A stretch of DNA of 64,000 bases from Malaciobacter marinus (lineage in GTDB: Bacteria > Campylobacterota > Campylobacteria > Campylobacterales > Arcobacteraceae). The notes beneath the pieces were generated by a model. It was not told the DNA's origin. It saw nothing but the letters and a program-made list of their open reading frames with translations, and ran no database searches. The position numbers were made by a program, and so were the translations under genes. Shown piece by piece: positions 54,874 to 64,000 of the stretch. Numbering within the stretch: position 1 is the stretch's first letter; each line of letters begins with the position of its first letter. Location: NCBI RefSeq assembly GCF_003544855.1, contig NZ_CP032101.1:930001-994000 (forward strand). The letters are read 5' to 3'.

Positions 54874-56823
54874 TTATGTATTTAATGCTTTTAATTCATC
54901 TTTATATGAAAATATTGGTTCATATAGTTTTTGATAAGCCAATCCAATTGCACCTCTAAAATGCACCATCTCTATATCATTAATACCAATATCAAATACT
55001 TGTTCTTTTGAAATATCAGGATATGCTTCAATATAAACTATTCTTTTCATTCCTAACTGATATGCTTTTTTTGCACATAAGAAGCAAGGTGAAGCAGTAG
55101 TAAATAATTGACCTCCAATTATTTCAGTATTTCCATATTTAGAAGCTTGGAGAAATGCATTTTCTTCTGCGTGTAAAGAACGTGTATAAACCTGATTTTT
55201 TTCACCATCTATTTTATTTTGTATTTCTTTAAAGCAAAATGAATCATTTAAACCTTGTTTATTAGATAGTTTAAAATCATTTTCATATATAGATTTAAAT
55301 TCTTTTTTCTTTCTTAGTTTATTTTTTTCATAATTACTATAATCTAACAAAGAGGTATTGCTTAATAGTTCATTGTGACTTCGTAATAAACATGGTATTT
55401 GACCTTCTGGAACTTCATTCCAACCTACAGCTCTTATAGAATCATATTTATTTAATACCACTGCACCTACCTGCCTTGATATACAACCAGAGTTAAATTT
55501 AGCATTTAAAGCTAATTGCATAATTATTTCATCTTTTGTTGGTGTAATAATTCCAGGATGTACTATTAAGCTTAAATATTTAAAAACTTGTTTGTATAAA
55601 GTATCTTTCTCATCATTATTATTATCAATATAAATATCGCTTCTTTGTATACATTCAATAATATTTTGTGAATTAAAATCTTTTTTAGAGTCTAATGAAC
55701 CTTTTTGTTTATCCGTATTATCTTTATTTAATTCTTTCTTATGGATTGATTTAATATCTATGTTAGTATCTATAAACCTTTCATATATTATTTCATCTGT
55801 AGCATGAATTGAAAATGTATAGTAAGCTGAATATCTTTCTTTAAAAAATAATATTTCAAATGGATTTTTTAAAGAATCTATTGCAATATAACAATATTTA
55901 TTTTTCTTCTTTGATTGTTTTCTATAAGATTTAATTAGTAAATTAATATATTCTGGTAATTGAAAAATATCTATTTTTTCTCTTACTAAGTCACCAATTA
56001 CTTGTAGTTGTGGTATTGATAGTTCTTTAGATTTTCTTTTTTCTAAAATAATATTATTATATTTGTTATATAGCTTAATAAAAATTGAACTTTTATTTTT
56101 GGCTAAGTATTCTAGTACTTTACTTATGATTTCTCGTTTTTTTTTAAACTTATTTAGTATTTTATTTTTATCGTTTATTGGAGAATTTATCTTCTTATAT
56201 TTTACTTTTTTAAAAAGTTTATTTTGAGATTTTAACTTTGAACCAAATAAAGTATTTATTTCTTTAATTAGATTTTCAAGATTTTGATTTAATAATTTTT
56301 TTTCATACTTATTTTTTTTATCTTTAATATATTTTAATACAAGTGATTTATTTTTATCAGAACAATTTTCAATTAAATTATTTAAATAGTATTCAAAATT
56401 AGATTTATTATCTAACTTATTATTTATATCAAAACTTATAAATGCTTTATAAAGATTTAATAATTTGTTAGATTCTTCTTTTATTTCATTTTTATCTTCA
56501 TGTGTTTTTTCCAGAAGTTCTTTTAATATTTTAATTTGTGTAAAGAATATACTTTTTTCAAATATAAATAACATTATAATTATTGTTGATGGTTTAATAA
56601 TCTCAAATTTCTTATCAATAAAATTTTTATTTGCAAAGTTTTTAATAATATTATCTTTTCTATTTTGAATTGATTTATCTTCGTGATTTGTAGCACTATA
56701 ATTTGCATAACCATTTTTTAATATATTTGAAATTGTTGTACAACCACTACCTGTTTTTCCAGTTAATCCAATTACAATAAAGTTATTTTTTTGATGATAT
56801 ATGTTTTTTATAAGTTTTTTCAT
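54874..56823 (-). CDS. AvcD-like P-loop/cytidine deaminase fusion, candidate antiphage
   Basis: A 649-residue protein with an N-terminal P-loop kinase-like domain and a C-terminal dCMP/cytidine deaminase domain. The P-loop is G22-KTGS-G27-C28-T29, with Cys where the usual Lys stands. The deaminase zinc site is H551-A-E553 and P579-C580-x2-C583, with SGCISRQVGAVV before it. This architecture is that of AvcD, which depletes dCTP/dCMP pools during phage infection and is restrained by the RNA AvcI. It is longer than V. cholerae AvcD (about 530), with a Lys/Asn-rich helical insert around residues 95-260. Start ATG 56823 follows AAAGGA. Defence activity is inferred from family. Confidence 0.8.
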   Translation of the reverse strand: MKKLIKNIYHQKNNFIVIGLTGKTGSGCTTISNILKNGYANYSATNHEDKSIQNRKDNIIKNFANKNFIDKKFEIIKPSTIIIMLFIFEKSIFFTQIKILKELLEKTHEDKNEIKEESNKLLNLYKAFISFDINNKLDNKSNFEYYLNNLIENCSDKNKSLVLKYIKDKKNKYEKKLLNQNLENLIKEINTLFGSKLKSQNKLFKKVKYKKINSPINDKNKILNKFKKKREIISKVLEYLAKNKSSIFIKLYNKYNNIILEKRKSKELSIPQLQVIGDLVREKIDIFQLPEYINLLIKSYRKQSKKKNKYCYIAIDSLKNPFEILFFKERYSAYYTFSIHATDEIIYERFIDTNIDIKSIHKKELNKDNTDKQKGSLDSKKDFNSQNIIECIQRSDIYIDNNNDEKDTLYKQVFKYLSLIVHPGIITPTKDEIIMQLALNAKFNSGCISRQVGAVVLNKYDSIRAVGWNEVPEGQIPCLLRSHNELLSNTSLLDYSNYEKNKLRKKKEFKSIYENDFKLSNKQGLNDSFCFKEIQNKIDGEKNQVYTRSLHAEENAFLQASKYGNTEIIGGQLFTTASPCFLCAKKAYQLGMKRIVYIEAYPDISKEQVFDIGINDIEMVHFRGAIGLAYQKLYEPIFSYKDELKALNT

Positions 56824-56840
56824 TTAATGTTATCCTTTAT

Positions 56841-56878
56841 TATTTATGAACTACACACAACTATTTATCAAACACACA
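56841..56878. repeat. Two imperfect tandem repeats upstream of the deaminase gene
   Basis: The plus strand reads TATTTAT then ACACACA twice: 56841-56859 (19 bases) and 56862-56878 (17 bases), in the short leader between the agmatinase-family gene and the deaminase start. Tandem direct repeats here could be an operator, or could recall RNA-antitoxin repeats, but two copies are too few to decide. Confidence 0.3.
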
Positions 56879-56926
56879 TTTTATATAAAAGACCCTTAAA
56901 TCATATAATAATTATATTTCTTTCCT

Positions 56927-57988
56927 TTAATTATACGATATTTTATTTTGACTTGCTAGTAAGGCTGCGCTAAGTTGGTATAAAATTCTTGCGCCGACGT
57001 TTTCATCCCAGTCGTTTTTACTAATTCCTACTTCACATAAATCAAATCCTATTATATTTCTACCGCTTTTTACTACCATAAAAATAAGATGTTCTAATTG
57101 ACTATATCTAAGTCCTCCTGGAACTGGTGTTCCTGTATTTGGGCAGTTAATTGGTTCTAAGCCATCAATATCAATAGATAAATATACATTTTGTGGAAGT
57201 TGCTCAATAAAAGGAAAATATACCTCTTCTAGTGACTTTCCACATGCAAGTTTTTCTTGCATATGTGTATCATATAAACAATCAGCTTTTTTTCCGTACT
57301 TTTTTATTCTCAAAGCTTCTTCACTACTATAATCTCTAATTCCTATTTGAATAAGATTTGAGATTTTGTCACATTCATTCATGACATTATAAAAAATAGA
57401 AGCATGGGAATAAGTAAAACCCTCATATGCTTTTCTTAAATCATGGTGTGCATCAACATGCAATATTCCAAAGGCTTCATCTTGAGTATCATTTAAAGCT
57501 TTGATAAGTCCCAGTGGGCAAGAGTGATCACCACCTACAACTGCTACAAATTTACCTTTTTTGATTTGTTTGATTGATTTTTTATAAACAGAGTCATTTA
57601 AGGTTTTAGAAGCTTCATTTACAAAGTTTAATGCTTTTTTCTTTGTAGTTCCTTTTTCAAGTGCTTGAATTACTTTCAAAGCTTTTTTTCTAGCTTTATT
57701 ACTTAATTTTAATAAACTTTTATCAGTTTCAAGCATAGCAATTCCAGCAGTATAAGGCTTAATATAGTGGTATGTTTCCACATCAAGTTGATGACTTGAA
57801 ATTCTTATAGCATCAGGTGCTTTTGCTGTTCCTTCTCCAAATGAAACAGTTGCTTCCCAAGGAACAGGAAGTAAAATTAAACTAGCTTCTTTGGGATCTA
57901 ATCTTCCACCAATAAAACCATCATCTTCCATTGGAGGTAAGCCTAATTCCAATACTTTTATCTCTTCTTTTAAAGTTCTATAAGACAT
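56927..57988 (-). CDS. speB: Agmatinase/arginase family ureohydrolase
   Basis: A 353-residue binuclear manganese ureohydrolase. Metal ligands appear as His in GGDHSCPLGL, the Asp/His set in HVDAHHDLR, and the Asp pair in SIDIDGLEP. The FGEGTAKAPDAIR segment is also typical. Agmatinase (putrescine formation) is the likeliest activity, but arginase or a guanidine-type ureohydrolase is possible. ATG 57988 is chosen over TTG 57991 because AGGAG is better spaced. It is longer than typical SpeB by an N-terminal extension. Confidence 0.85.
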   Translation of the reverse strand: MSYRTLKEEIKVLELGLPPMEDDGFIGGRLDPKEASLILLPVPWEATVSFGEGTAKAPDAIRISSHQLDVETYHYIKPYTAGIAMLETDKSLLKLSNKARKKALKVIQALEKGTTKKKALNFVNEASKTLNDSVYKKSIKQIKKGKFVAVVGGDHSCPLGLIKALNDTQDEAFGILHVDAHHDLRKAYEGFTYSHASIFYNVMNECDKISNLIQIGIRDYSSEEALRIKKYGKKADCLYDTHMQEKLACGKSLEEVYFPFIEQLPQNVYLSIDIDGLEPINCPNTGTPVPGGLRYSQLEHLIFMVVKSGRNIIGFDLCEVGISKNDWDENVGARILYQLSAALLASQNKISYN

Positions 57989-58017
57989 CAATTTCTCCTA
58001 TTAAATTATCTATTCTA

Positions 58018-58539
58018 TTAAATTTTACTTTCAGCCCAATCAGAAAAACTTGGATGATTTAATTTGGCAATTTTAGTTAATTCTTCTGGGTTTATATGTT
58101 TAACACCAAAGTGCTCATTTACTAGTTTTTTTAAAAGAGTCCAATTTAAATCTTTTTTCTCTTTTGAATTAGGCTCTATCCATGAGCCACTAAAAAATAA
58201 AAAGCCTGAAGCCATTTGTTTAACAAACTCTGTAATAGATGAAGAAACAAGATAAGCATCACCCTCAGAATCCATAAAAACAACAGGCGGTTCTGTTTTT
58301 AGTTTTGGATAAAACCATAAAAGAAACATTGAGCCACTTGCATCTTTACCAAACTGAATAAAACTATCACCAGAAGATGACCAAGTTTCATTGCCAAACC
58401 AATATTTAAGTGTTTCTTCCAATTGGGTTTTACTAGCTTGATAAAACTCAAAATCTATAGGCCAAGATATAATCTCTTTTTCACACAACTCTTTTAAATA
58501 CTCTAATGATTCTAAAGAGTTATTGTTTAATCTGTTCAT
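58018..58539 (-). CDS. Possible SUKH/SMI1-KNR4-like protein
   Basis: A 173-residue soluble protein whose central part (FIQFGKDASGSMFLLWFYP, then PVVFMDSEGDAYLVSSSITEFVKQM) has the strand order and conserved Gly/Asp pattern of the SMI1/KNR4 (SUKH) fold. That fold is common in immunity proteins of contact-dependent toxins, but also in housekeeping proteins. No toxin gene is adjacent. It is 30 bases upstream of the agmatinase-like gene on the same strand. Assignment is tentative. Confidence 0.5.
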   Translation of the reverse strand: MNRLNNNSLESLEYLKELCEKEIISWPIDFEFYQASKTQLEETLKYWFGNETWSSSGDSFIQFGKDASGSMFLLWFYPKLKTEPPVVFMDSEGDAYLVSSSITEFVKQMASGFLFFSGSWIEPNSKEKKDLNWTLLKKLVNEHFGVKHINPEELTKIAKLNHPSFSDWAESKI

Positions 58540-58596
58540 TTGAAATATACTCCTAAATATTCTCTTTTAAACTAAATATATAATTTACTTAGTGAA

Positions 58597-59037
58597 TTAT
58601 TCAGTATCACCAAAGTTAGCAAAAGCATTTTCTATATTTGGAATACTTTTATATCTAGTATTCGTAAGTCTTACTTTTTTAGTGTTTAAATCACATATTG
58701 CAATTCTAAAATTTGATCCTATAAAAGGTTCTACAACACAAATAATTTTATCTTCAACTTGTCTTGTTGTGTAAATAGTACCTTGAAGAGAATTAAAAAA
58801 ATATTTTGGATAACTTAAGGGTGTAATCTCAACTATATCAATAGTTTCATCATTTTCAATAGTTTGCAATATATCCATTGCATCTTCATAACTATCAAAT
58901 TGAATGCACCAGTCATCAAAGATTTTATTAAAATGTTCTAAATCTTCATCTAGAAATCCACCTGCTAATGATTGTAAAGTAAAAATTGCCACTAAAACAC
59001 CTTGAAATAAATATAAATTAATATTTGATTTTAACAT
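58597..59037 (-). CDS. Unknown protein with N-terminal signal-like helix
   Basis: A 146-residue protein whose first 25 residues form a hydrophobic segment (signal peptide or anchor ending near LAGG), followed by an acidic alpha/beta domain with Cys in DDWCIQ, KIICVV and IAICDL. No motif is recognised. It is 57 bases upstream of the SUKH-like gene on the same strand and divergent from selO. Confidence 0.55.
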   Translation of the reverse strand: MLKSNINLYLFQGVLVAIFTLQSLAGGFLDEDLEHFNKIFDDWCIQFDSYEDAMDILQTIENDETIDIVEITPLSYPKYFFNSLQGTIYTTRQVEDKIICVVEPFIGSNFRIAICDLNTKKVRLTNTRYKSIPNIENAFANFGDTE

Positions 59038-59179
59038 ATAATTAAAAATATCTCTTGAAAGTCTAAGTCTTTAAATTTATTTTTGACTTAATAAAAATTT
59101 CTAAATCCTATTTTTGCTATGTATTTCAAATACTTATGCTAAAAATCTTAATAGATAAAAAATTAATGGACAATAAATA

Positions 59180-60880
59180 ATGAAAGAAAATTTAAAAGAA
59201 GATATAAAAACATTTGAACAATTTGCAAAATTAGCTGATTACTCTTTTGTAAACAGACTTAATTGTGATCCTGATGCTAAATTCAATGGTGATAACAAAG
59301 AACCAAGAGAAGTTTTTAGCGGTCATTATGTAAGTGTAGAACCAACTGCTATTAAAGAACCCATATACATATGTCATAGTGAAAACTTTTTTAATGATTT
59401 GGGTTTTAATAAGAGTTTAATAAAATCAGATGACTTTATTAAAATGTTTTCAGGTGATATGTCAAATATATCTTATCCTATGGAAAATGTAGCTTGGGCA
59501 ACTGGATATGCTTTATCTATTTATGGTACTGAGTATTATGCACAATGTCCTTTTCAAACAGGGAATGGATATGGTGATGGTAGAGCAATCTCTGTTTTTG
59601 AAGCAGTTATAAATGGTAAACGATGGGAGTTTCAACTAAAAGGAGCTGGAAGAACACCATATTGTAGAGGTGCAGACGGTCGTGCTGTATTAAGATCAAG
59701 TATAAGAGAGTTTTTAGCACAAGAGCATATGCATGCACTTAAAGTTCCAACATCAAGATCTTTGAGTCTATTTACATCAAAAAAAGAGCAAGTAAAAAGA
59801 CCATGGTTTAGAAATAACTCTTATTCAAGAGATCCTGAAGTGATGATTGAAGAAGATGTGGCAATTACTACAAGAGTTGCTCCTTCATTTATTCGTGTTG
59901 GTCAACTTGAACTTTTTGCTAGACGAGCTAGAAAAAATGAACATAAAAAAGCATATGAAGAGTTAGAACAGATTGTTTTACATTTAATTCATAGAGAATA
60001 CAATGATGAAATAAATAGTGATTTAAACTTAGAAGAAAAGGTAATACTATTAGCAAAACAGTTCCAAAATAGACTTACATCTTTAGTTGCAAATTGGATA
60101 AGAGTTGGATACTGTCAAGGTAATTTCAATAGTGATAATTGTGCAGCAGGAGGTTTTACACTTGATTATGGTCCTTTTGGTTTTATAGATATGTTTGACC
60201 CTAAATACCAACCTTGGACTGGTGGGGGAATGCACTTTTCATTTTTCAATCAACCCAATGCAGCAAAAAAGAATTTTAAATCATTTTGTAGTTCTTTAAA
60301 ACCATTGCTTAGTTCAAATTTAAATAGTTTAAAAGAACTTGAAGAGATTGAAAATAACTTTTCAAAGATTATGCACTTAAAAATAGAAAATATGTGGGCT
60401 AGTAAATTAGGAATTGATAAATTTGACTTTGAATTGTTTGATGAGCTTATAAATCTAATGATTGAAACTAAAGTTGATTATACTATATTTTTTAGAGAAT
60501 TATCAAATATACCTAATAGTATCAATGAACTTGAAAAAAGTTTTTATGATAACTTTGAAAATAAAGATATTAGATTAAAATGGAGCAGTTGGTTAGAAAA
60601 ATGGAGAACAAAAATAGATACAAACTCAAATGAGTCTATAAAAAAAGTCTCAAATCAAATGAAATCAGTTAATCCAAAGTTTACTTTAAAAGAGTGGTAC
60701 TTAGTTTTGGCATATGAACAAGCCCAAGAAGGAAACTATGAATTAGTAAAACAGTTACAAGAAGTAATGACAAATCCATATATTGAAAATAGTAAAGAGT
60801 TTGAAGATAAGTACTACAATAAAAAACCTTCAAATCTTTTTGGGATGGCTGGTATTTCCCATGTTAGTTGCTCTTCATAG
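59180..60880 (+). CDS. selO: SelO/YdiU family protein adenylyltransferase
   Basis: A pseudokinase-fold enzyme that transfers AMP onto proteins, linked to oxidative stress. [26 protein letters not shown] and the [14 protein letters not shown] motifs correspond to the nucleotide-binding and metal-binding core. The C-terminus ends HVSCSS, where eukaryotic SelO has selenocysteine and bacterial forms Cys. At 566 residues it is longer than E. coli SelO (about 480). It has its own upstream region and no obvious operon partner. Confidence 0.93.
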   Translation: MKENLKEDIKTFEQFAKLADYSFVNRLNCDPDAKFNGDNKEPREVFSGHYVSVEPTAIKEPIYICHSENFFNDLGFNKSLIKSDDFIKMFSGDMSNISYPMENVAWATGYALSIYGTEYYAQCPFQTGNGYGDGRAISVFEAVINGKRWEFQLKGAGRTPYCRGADGRAVLRSSIREFLAQEHMHALKVPTSRSLSLFTSKKEQVKRPWFRNNSYSRDPEVMIEEDVAITTRVAPSFIRVGQLELFARRARKNEHKKAYEELEQIVLHLIHREYNDEINSDLNLEEKVILLAKQFQNRLTSLVANWIRVGYCQGNFNSDNCAAGGFTLDYGPFGFIDMFDPKYQPWTGGGMHFSFFNQPNAAKKNFKSFCSSLKPLLSSNLNSLKELEEIENNFSKIMHLKIENMWASKLGIDKFDFELFDELINLMIETKVDYTIFFRELSNIPNSINELEKSFYDNFENKDIRLKWSSWLEKWRTKIDTNSNESIKKVSNQMKSVNPKFTLKEWYLVLAYEQAQEGNYELVKQLQEVMTNPYIENSKEFEDKYYNKKPSNLFGMAGISHVSCSS

Positions 60881-60919
60881 GTTAAATTATTTTATTTTTG
60901 AGCTAAAAAGTGCTAAAAT

Positions 60920-60976
60920 AGGAAATGCTTTGCTTATTAAATATAGATTTATTATAAAAATAAATAGCAAGCATAG
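60920..60976. repeat. Bulged inverted repeat before ybaK
   Basis: ATGCTTTGCTTATT (from 60924) and AATAGCAAGCAT (to about 60975) can pair over two single-base bulges in the gap between selO and ybaK. It could be a terminator for selO or a leader structure; there is no T-run. Low support. Confidence 0.25.
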
Positions 60977-61002
60977 ATAAATAAAAAAGGATTTTTTAGC
61001 TT

Positions 61003-61470
61003 ATGACACCAGCAATAAATATTTTGAAAAAAAATAAATGTGATTTTAAAATACATAAATATGAACATGATACAAATAATACAGATTTTGGAAATGAAGC
61101 AGTAGAAAAATTGGGTTTAGATGCAAATAGAGTTTATAAAACGTTACTTGTTGAAACATCACCAAAAAAACTTGCAGTTGCTGTTGTGCCTGTTTCAAAT
61201 CAACTTAGTTTAAAAAAAATAGCCAATGCTTTAGGTGAAAAAAAAGTAGTAATGGCAGATAAAAATGAGGCTTCAAAAGTGACTGGATATTTAGTAGGAG
61301 GAATCTCTCCTTTAGGACAAAAACGATTGCTTCCTACGGTTATTGATAGTTCTTCATTAGCTTTTGAAACTATTTTTGTAAGTGGTGGGAAAAGAGGTCT
61401 TGATATTGAACTAAATGCAGTTAAATTGAAAGAAATATTAAATGCAAAAATAGAAGATATTAAAGCATAA
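61003..61470 (+). CDS. ybaK: Cys-tRNA(Pro) deacylase, YbaK type
   Basis: A 155-residue editing-domain protein that hydrolyses mischarged Cys-tRNA(Pro) in trans. Family features are [23 protein letters not shown] and the [14 protein letters not shown] segment, with [10 protein letters not shown] toward the C-terminus. The start ATG follows AAAGGA. It stands alone between selO and the glutamate dehydrogenase. Confidence 0.92.
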   Translation: MTPAINILKKNKCDFKIHKYEHDTNNTDFGNEAVEKLGLDANRVYKTLLVETSPKKLAVAVVPVSNQLSLKKIANALGEKKVVMADKNEASKVTGYLVGGISPLGQKRLLPTVIDSSSLAFETIFVSGGKRGLDIELNAVKLKEILNAKIEDIKA

Positions 61471-61599
61471 AATCAATCTTAATCAAAAAAAGTAATTTTT
61501 TAAATAATTTTGTATCTTATTCAAAAGTAACTATAGTTTAAGTTACATATAAAGTTTGTTAATAGATAATCTTTATAACTTACTAACAAAGGAAAGACT

Positions 61600-64000
61600 A
61601 TGGCTACTTCAGATATTGAAGCTGTTTGCTCTCAGTTATTAACAAAAGAGGATTTAAAAGTATCGGATAAATTTTTCCAAGAAGTTTTAGATGAATGTAT
61701 AATAACACATATTCATGAAGATAATAACTCAAATCATATAAAAATTTATTCTGTTAATCAACTTTATTTATCTACTATTACGCCTATTTTACATGATATT
61801 GGATTTGAAATAGTAGATGAAGTAACTTATAATATTTCAAATAAATCAAAAGTTATTTATGTTAGTAGATTTAATTTGCATATTAAAGATGTAAATATAG
61901 TTAAAAAAGCAAAAGAAAATTTAGAAAATGTAATCACTCAAACATTAAAAGATGAGAAAATATATCACTCTAAATTATTCTCTTTAGTGTTACTTCAAAA
62001 TCTTACTGTAAAAAAAGTTTATCTTTTAAAAGCTTTTATTGAGTATTTAGACCAAGCTGTTTTAACAATTAATGCAGATACCATACTAAATACACTTACA
62101 ACACATCATAAAATTTCAAATCTTTTCTTAAACTACTTTTACAAAAAATTTGATCCAAAACAAAAAGCTAAAAGAAAACAAGATTTAGAAAACTTACAGT
62201 TAGAAATCGAAGATGAAATAAAAATAATTCCTCAAATAATTGATGATAAAATTTTAAAATTGACTTTTTCTTTTTTAAAGTCACTTTTAAGAACTAATTA
62301 TTTTTTAAATAAAGAAACAATAGCTTTTAAAATTGATACAAAATGTTTTTCAGAAAACTTAAGAGGTTTACAACCAAATATCGAAAACTTTATTTATCAT
62401 TCTGATTTTTATGGAATTCATTTAAGAATGAGTAAAATTTCAAGAGGTGGTCTTAGATGGAGTGATAGACATGAAGATTATCGACAAGAGATAAAATCTC
62501 TTATGATTACACAAGAGGGAAAAAACTCTATTATTATTCCAGATGGTTCAAAAGGTGGATTTGTAATAAATAAAGATATAGCAGAAATCACAAAAGAGTA
62601 TTTTGAACAAATCTACTCTTTATTTATTAATTCAAATTTAGATTTAGTTGACAATATGATAAATGGCAAAATTGTAAGAGATGAAAGAATCGTGGCTTAT
62701 GATGGTGATGATGCATATTTTGTAGTTGCTGCTGATAAGGGAACTGCTTCTATGAGTGATGTTGCAAATGATATAGCAATTAGTAGAGGCTATTGGCTAG
62801 GTGATGCTTTTGCAAGTGGTGGTTCAAATGGTTATGGACATAAAGATTTAGGTATTACTGCTCGTGGTTCTTTAATGTCAACAAAAAGATTTTTTATAGA
62901 AGAGGGTATTGATATTTACAAAGACCCAATTACTGTAATGGGACTTGGTTCTATGAGTGGTGATGTTTTTGGAAATGGAATGATAGAATCAGACAAGTTC
63001 AAGCTACTTGCAGCAATTGGTCATAAAGAGATATTTATTGATCCAAATCCTGATTTAAAAGTAAGTTTTGAAGAGAGAAAAAGACTTTTTAATTCAAAGC
63101 AAGGAAGTTGGGGCTTTTATGATAAAGAAAAGATTTCAAAAGGTGGTGGAGTATTTTTAAGAAGTGAAAAAGAAATAGTTTTAACACCTGAAATAAAAAA
63201 ACTTATTGGTACAAGTAAAAAAACTCTTAGTGGAGAAGAGCTTTGTGTAAAACTTCTTACTTTGCATGTTGATTTATTATTTAATGGTGGAGTTGGAACT
63301 TATGTAAAGGCAAGTGATGAAAATAGTCTTGACATAGGTGATAAACAAAATGAAGCAGTAAGAGTAGATGCAACAGATATAAAAGCAAGAATTGTAAGTG
63401 AGGGTGGAAACTTAGGATTTACTCAAAAAGCTAGAATTGAATACGCTTTAAATGGTGGAAAGATAAATATAGATGGTATTGATAATGCAGGTGGAGTAAA
63501 TACTTCTGACCATGAAGTAAATTTAAAGATTTTATTAAATATTATAAAAGAGCAAGGCTTACTTTGTGAGCAAGAAACAAAAGCAACACTACATAGCTTG
63601 ACAGACCAAGTTGTAAATTTAGTATTGCAAAATAACTATAATCAATCTTTTGTAATATCTATGGATGAAAGACTTTCAAGAAAGCATAGAAATAACTTTA
63701 TAAAAACAATAGAGATTTTAGAAAAATATGTAACAGCTTTTAATAGACATGACTTTTATATCCCTAAAAATGAAAATATAGAAGATGTAGTTGATATAAA
63801 TGATTCAATTGTAAGACCTGTACTAAGTTCTCTTTTATCATATTCAAAAATATTTATTAAACAAACTCTTTTAGAATCAACTTTAGTAGATGAACAGTTT
63901 GCATCGCAATATCTTTATAGATATTTCCCTAAATCATTTGTAAGTGCATATGAACACGAAATAACAAGTCACCCTTTAAAAAGAGAAATAATTGCTACAA
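61600..64000 (+). CDS. NAD-specific glutamate dehydrogenase, 3' end outside window
   Basis: Open from ATG 61600, behind AAAGGA, to the window edge without a stop (800 codons visible). The catalytic Gly-rich PDGSKGGFV with its Lys, the KISRGGLRWSDR segment, DKGTAS, the nucleotide-binding GLGSMSGDVFGNGM and the DNAGGVNTSDHEVN segment identify the large NAD-type GDH family that oxidises glutamate to 2-oxoglutarate. The N-terminal portion is short relative to the 180-kDa type, matching the roughly 1000-residue forms of this phylum. About 200 residues should remain beyond the edge. Confidence 0.9.
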   Translation, partial: MATSDIEAVCSQLLTKEDLKVSDKFFQEVLDECIITHIHEDNNSNHIKIYSVNQLYLSTITPILHDIGFEIVDEVTYNISNKSKVIYVSRFNLHIKDVNIVKKAKENLENVITQTLKDEKIYHSKLFSLVLLQNLTVKKVYLLKAFIEYLDQAVLTINADTILNTLTTHHKISNLFLNYFYKKFDPKQKAKRKQDLENLQLEIEDEIKIIPQIIDDKILKLTFSFLKSLLRTNYFLNKETIAFKIDTKCFSENLRGLQPNIENFIYHSDFYGIHLRMSKISRGGLRWSDRHEDYRQEIKSLMITQEGKNSIIIPDGSKGGFVINKDIAEITKEYFEQIYSLFINSNLDLVDNMINGKIVRDERIVAYDGDDAYFVVAADKGTASMSDVANDIAISRGYWLGDAFASGGSNGYGHKDLGITARGSLMSTKRFFIEEGIDIYKDPITVMGLGSMSGDVFGNGMIESDKFKLLAAIGHKEIFIDPNPDLKVSFEERKRLFNSKQGSWGFYDKEKISKGGGVFLRSEKEIVLTPEIKKLIGTSKKTLSGEELCVKLLTLHVDLLFNGGVGTYVKASDENSLDIGDKQNEAVRVDATDIKARIVSEGGNLGFTQKARIEYALNGGKINIDGIDNAGGVNTSDHEVNLKILLNIIKEQGLLCEQETKATLHSLTDQVVNLVLQNNYNQSFVISMDERLSRKHRNNFIKTIEILEKYVTAFNRHDFYIPKNENIEDVVDINDSIVRPVLSSLLSYSKIFIKQTLLESTLVDEQFASQYLYRYFPKSFVSAYEHEITSHPLKREIIAT

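Noticed and set aside
1-64000. CRISPR array, insertion sequence or rRNA/tRNA genes
   Set aside because: No regularly spaced repeats, transposase-like genes, or RNA gene signatures were found on reading the window.

Overview
The window looks like chromosome from an Arcobacter-group member of the Campylobacterota. This is inferred from the very AT-rich sequence, the AGA-dominated arginine usage, an S10-spc ribosomal cluster without rpmD (L30), a MurF with an N-terminal membrane region, a short alanine racemase and zinc-type S14, the ddl / hydrolase / murF / HIT gene order, and the NAD-type glutamate dehydrogenase at the right edge. Both edges cut genes: ddl is already open at base 1 and the glutamate dehydrogenase runs off base 64000. 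No tRNA, rRNA, insertion sequence or CRISPR array was seen.

Layout. 1-3655: peptidoglycan precursor genes (ddl, alpha/beta hydrolase, murF) and a HIT protein. 3786-6938: a compact pstSCAB phosphate importer. 6946-9407: an acidic small protein, a DadA-like FAD oxidoreductase and a class D beta-lactamase. 9400-10975: a 1.56-kb module bounded by an exact 17-bp direct repeat. It holds the 3' remnant of a D12-class DNA adenine methyltransferase, an unknown gene and an S24 (LexA/CI-like) repressor that appears to start at AUA. 11602-22366: one long ribosomal transcription unit (rpsJ to infA, with secY and map), from a consensus sigma-70 promoter and a leader hairpin to a strong terminator. 22425-31080: a GGDEF protein with a lesion in its signature, a small HTH protein, a divergent family-4 UDG-like protein, a lipoprotein, aspS, a ZnuA-like protein without the expected histidines, and a large cytoplasmic Cache/CheW protein broken by a frameshift. 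31150-37886: YgiQ, adk, a CinA-like domain protein, a Sel1-repeat protein, alr and uvrC. 37923-42378: a secreted unknown, an APH-like kinase with a PnuC-type transporter (also apparently AUA-initiated), an ABM monooxygenase, a 37-residue repeat protein, a SprT-like protease and a J-domain membrane protein. 42580-49664: lactate permease, an output-less double-Cache sensor, a J-domain protein, an ADP-ribosylglycohydrolase, a PsiE-like protein, an RRM protein, xth and small membrane or secreted proteins. 49799-54413: a TudS-like desulfidase with an amino-acid ABC transporter lacking its ATPase, a TSUP permease, ferritin and manganese pyrophosphatase. 54414-56823: the most accessory-looking stretch, a structured non-coding region followed by a 649-residue P-loop/cytidine-deaminase fusion resembling the antiphage protein AvcD. 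56927-64000: an agmatinase-family enzyme, a possible SUKH-fold protein, a secreted unknown, SelO, YbaK and the start of the glutamate dehydrogenase.

The best candidates for new biology are the AvcD-like deaminase with its neighbouring structured RNA, the small repeat-bounded repressor module, and two (possibly three) genes whose only well-placed initiation codon is AUA behind a good Shine-Dalgarno sequence. Several signalling proteins here also look damaged or stripped down: the GGDEF protein, the Cache/CheW protein and the Cache-only sensor.
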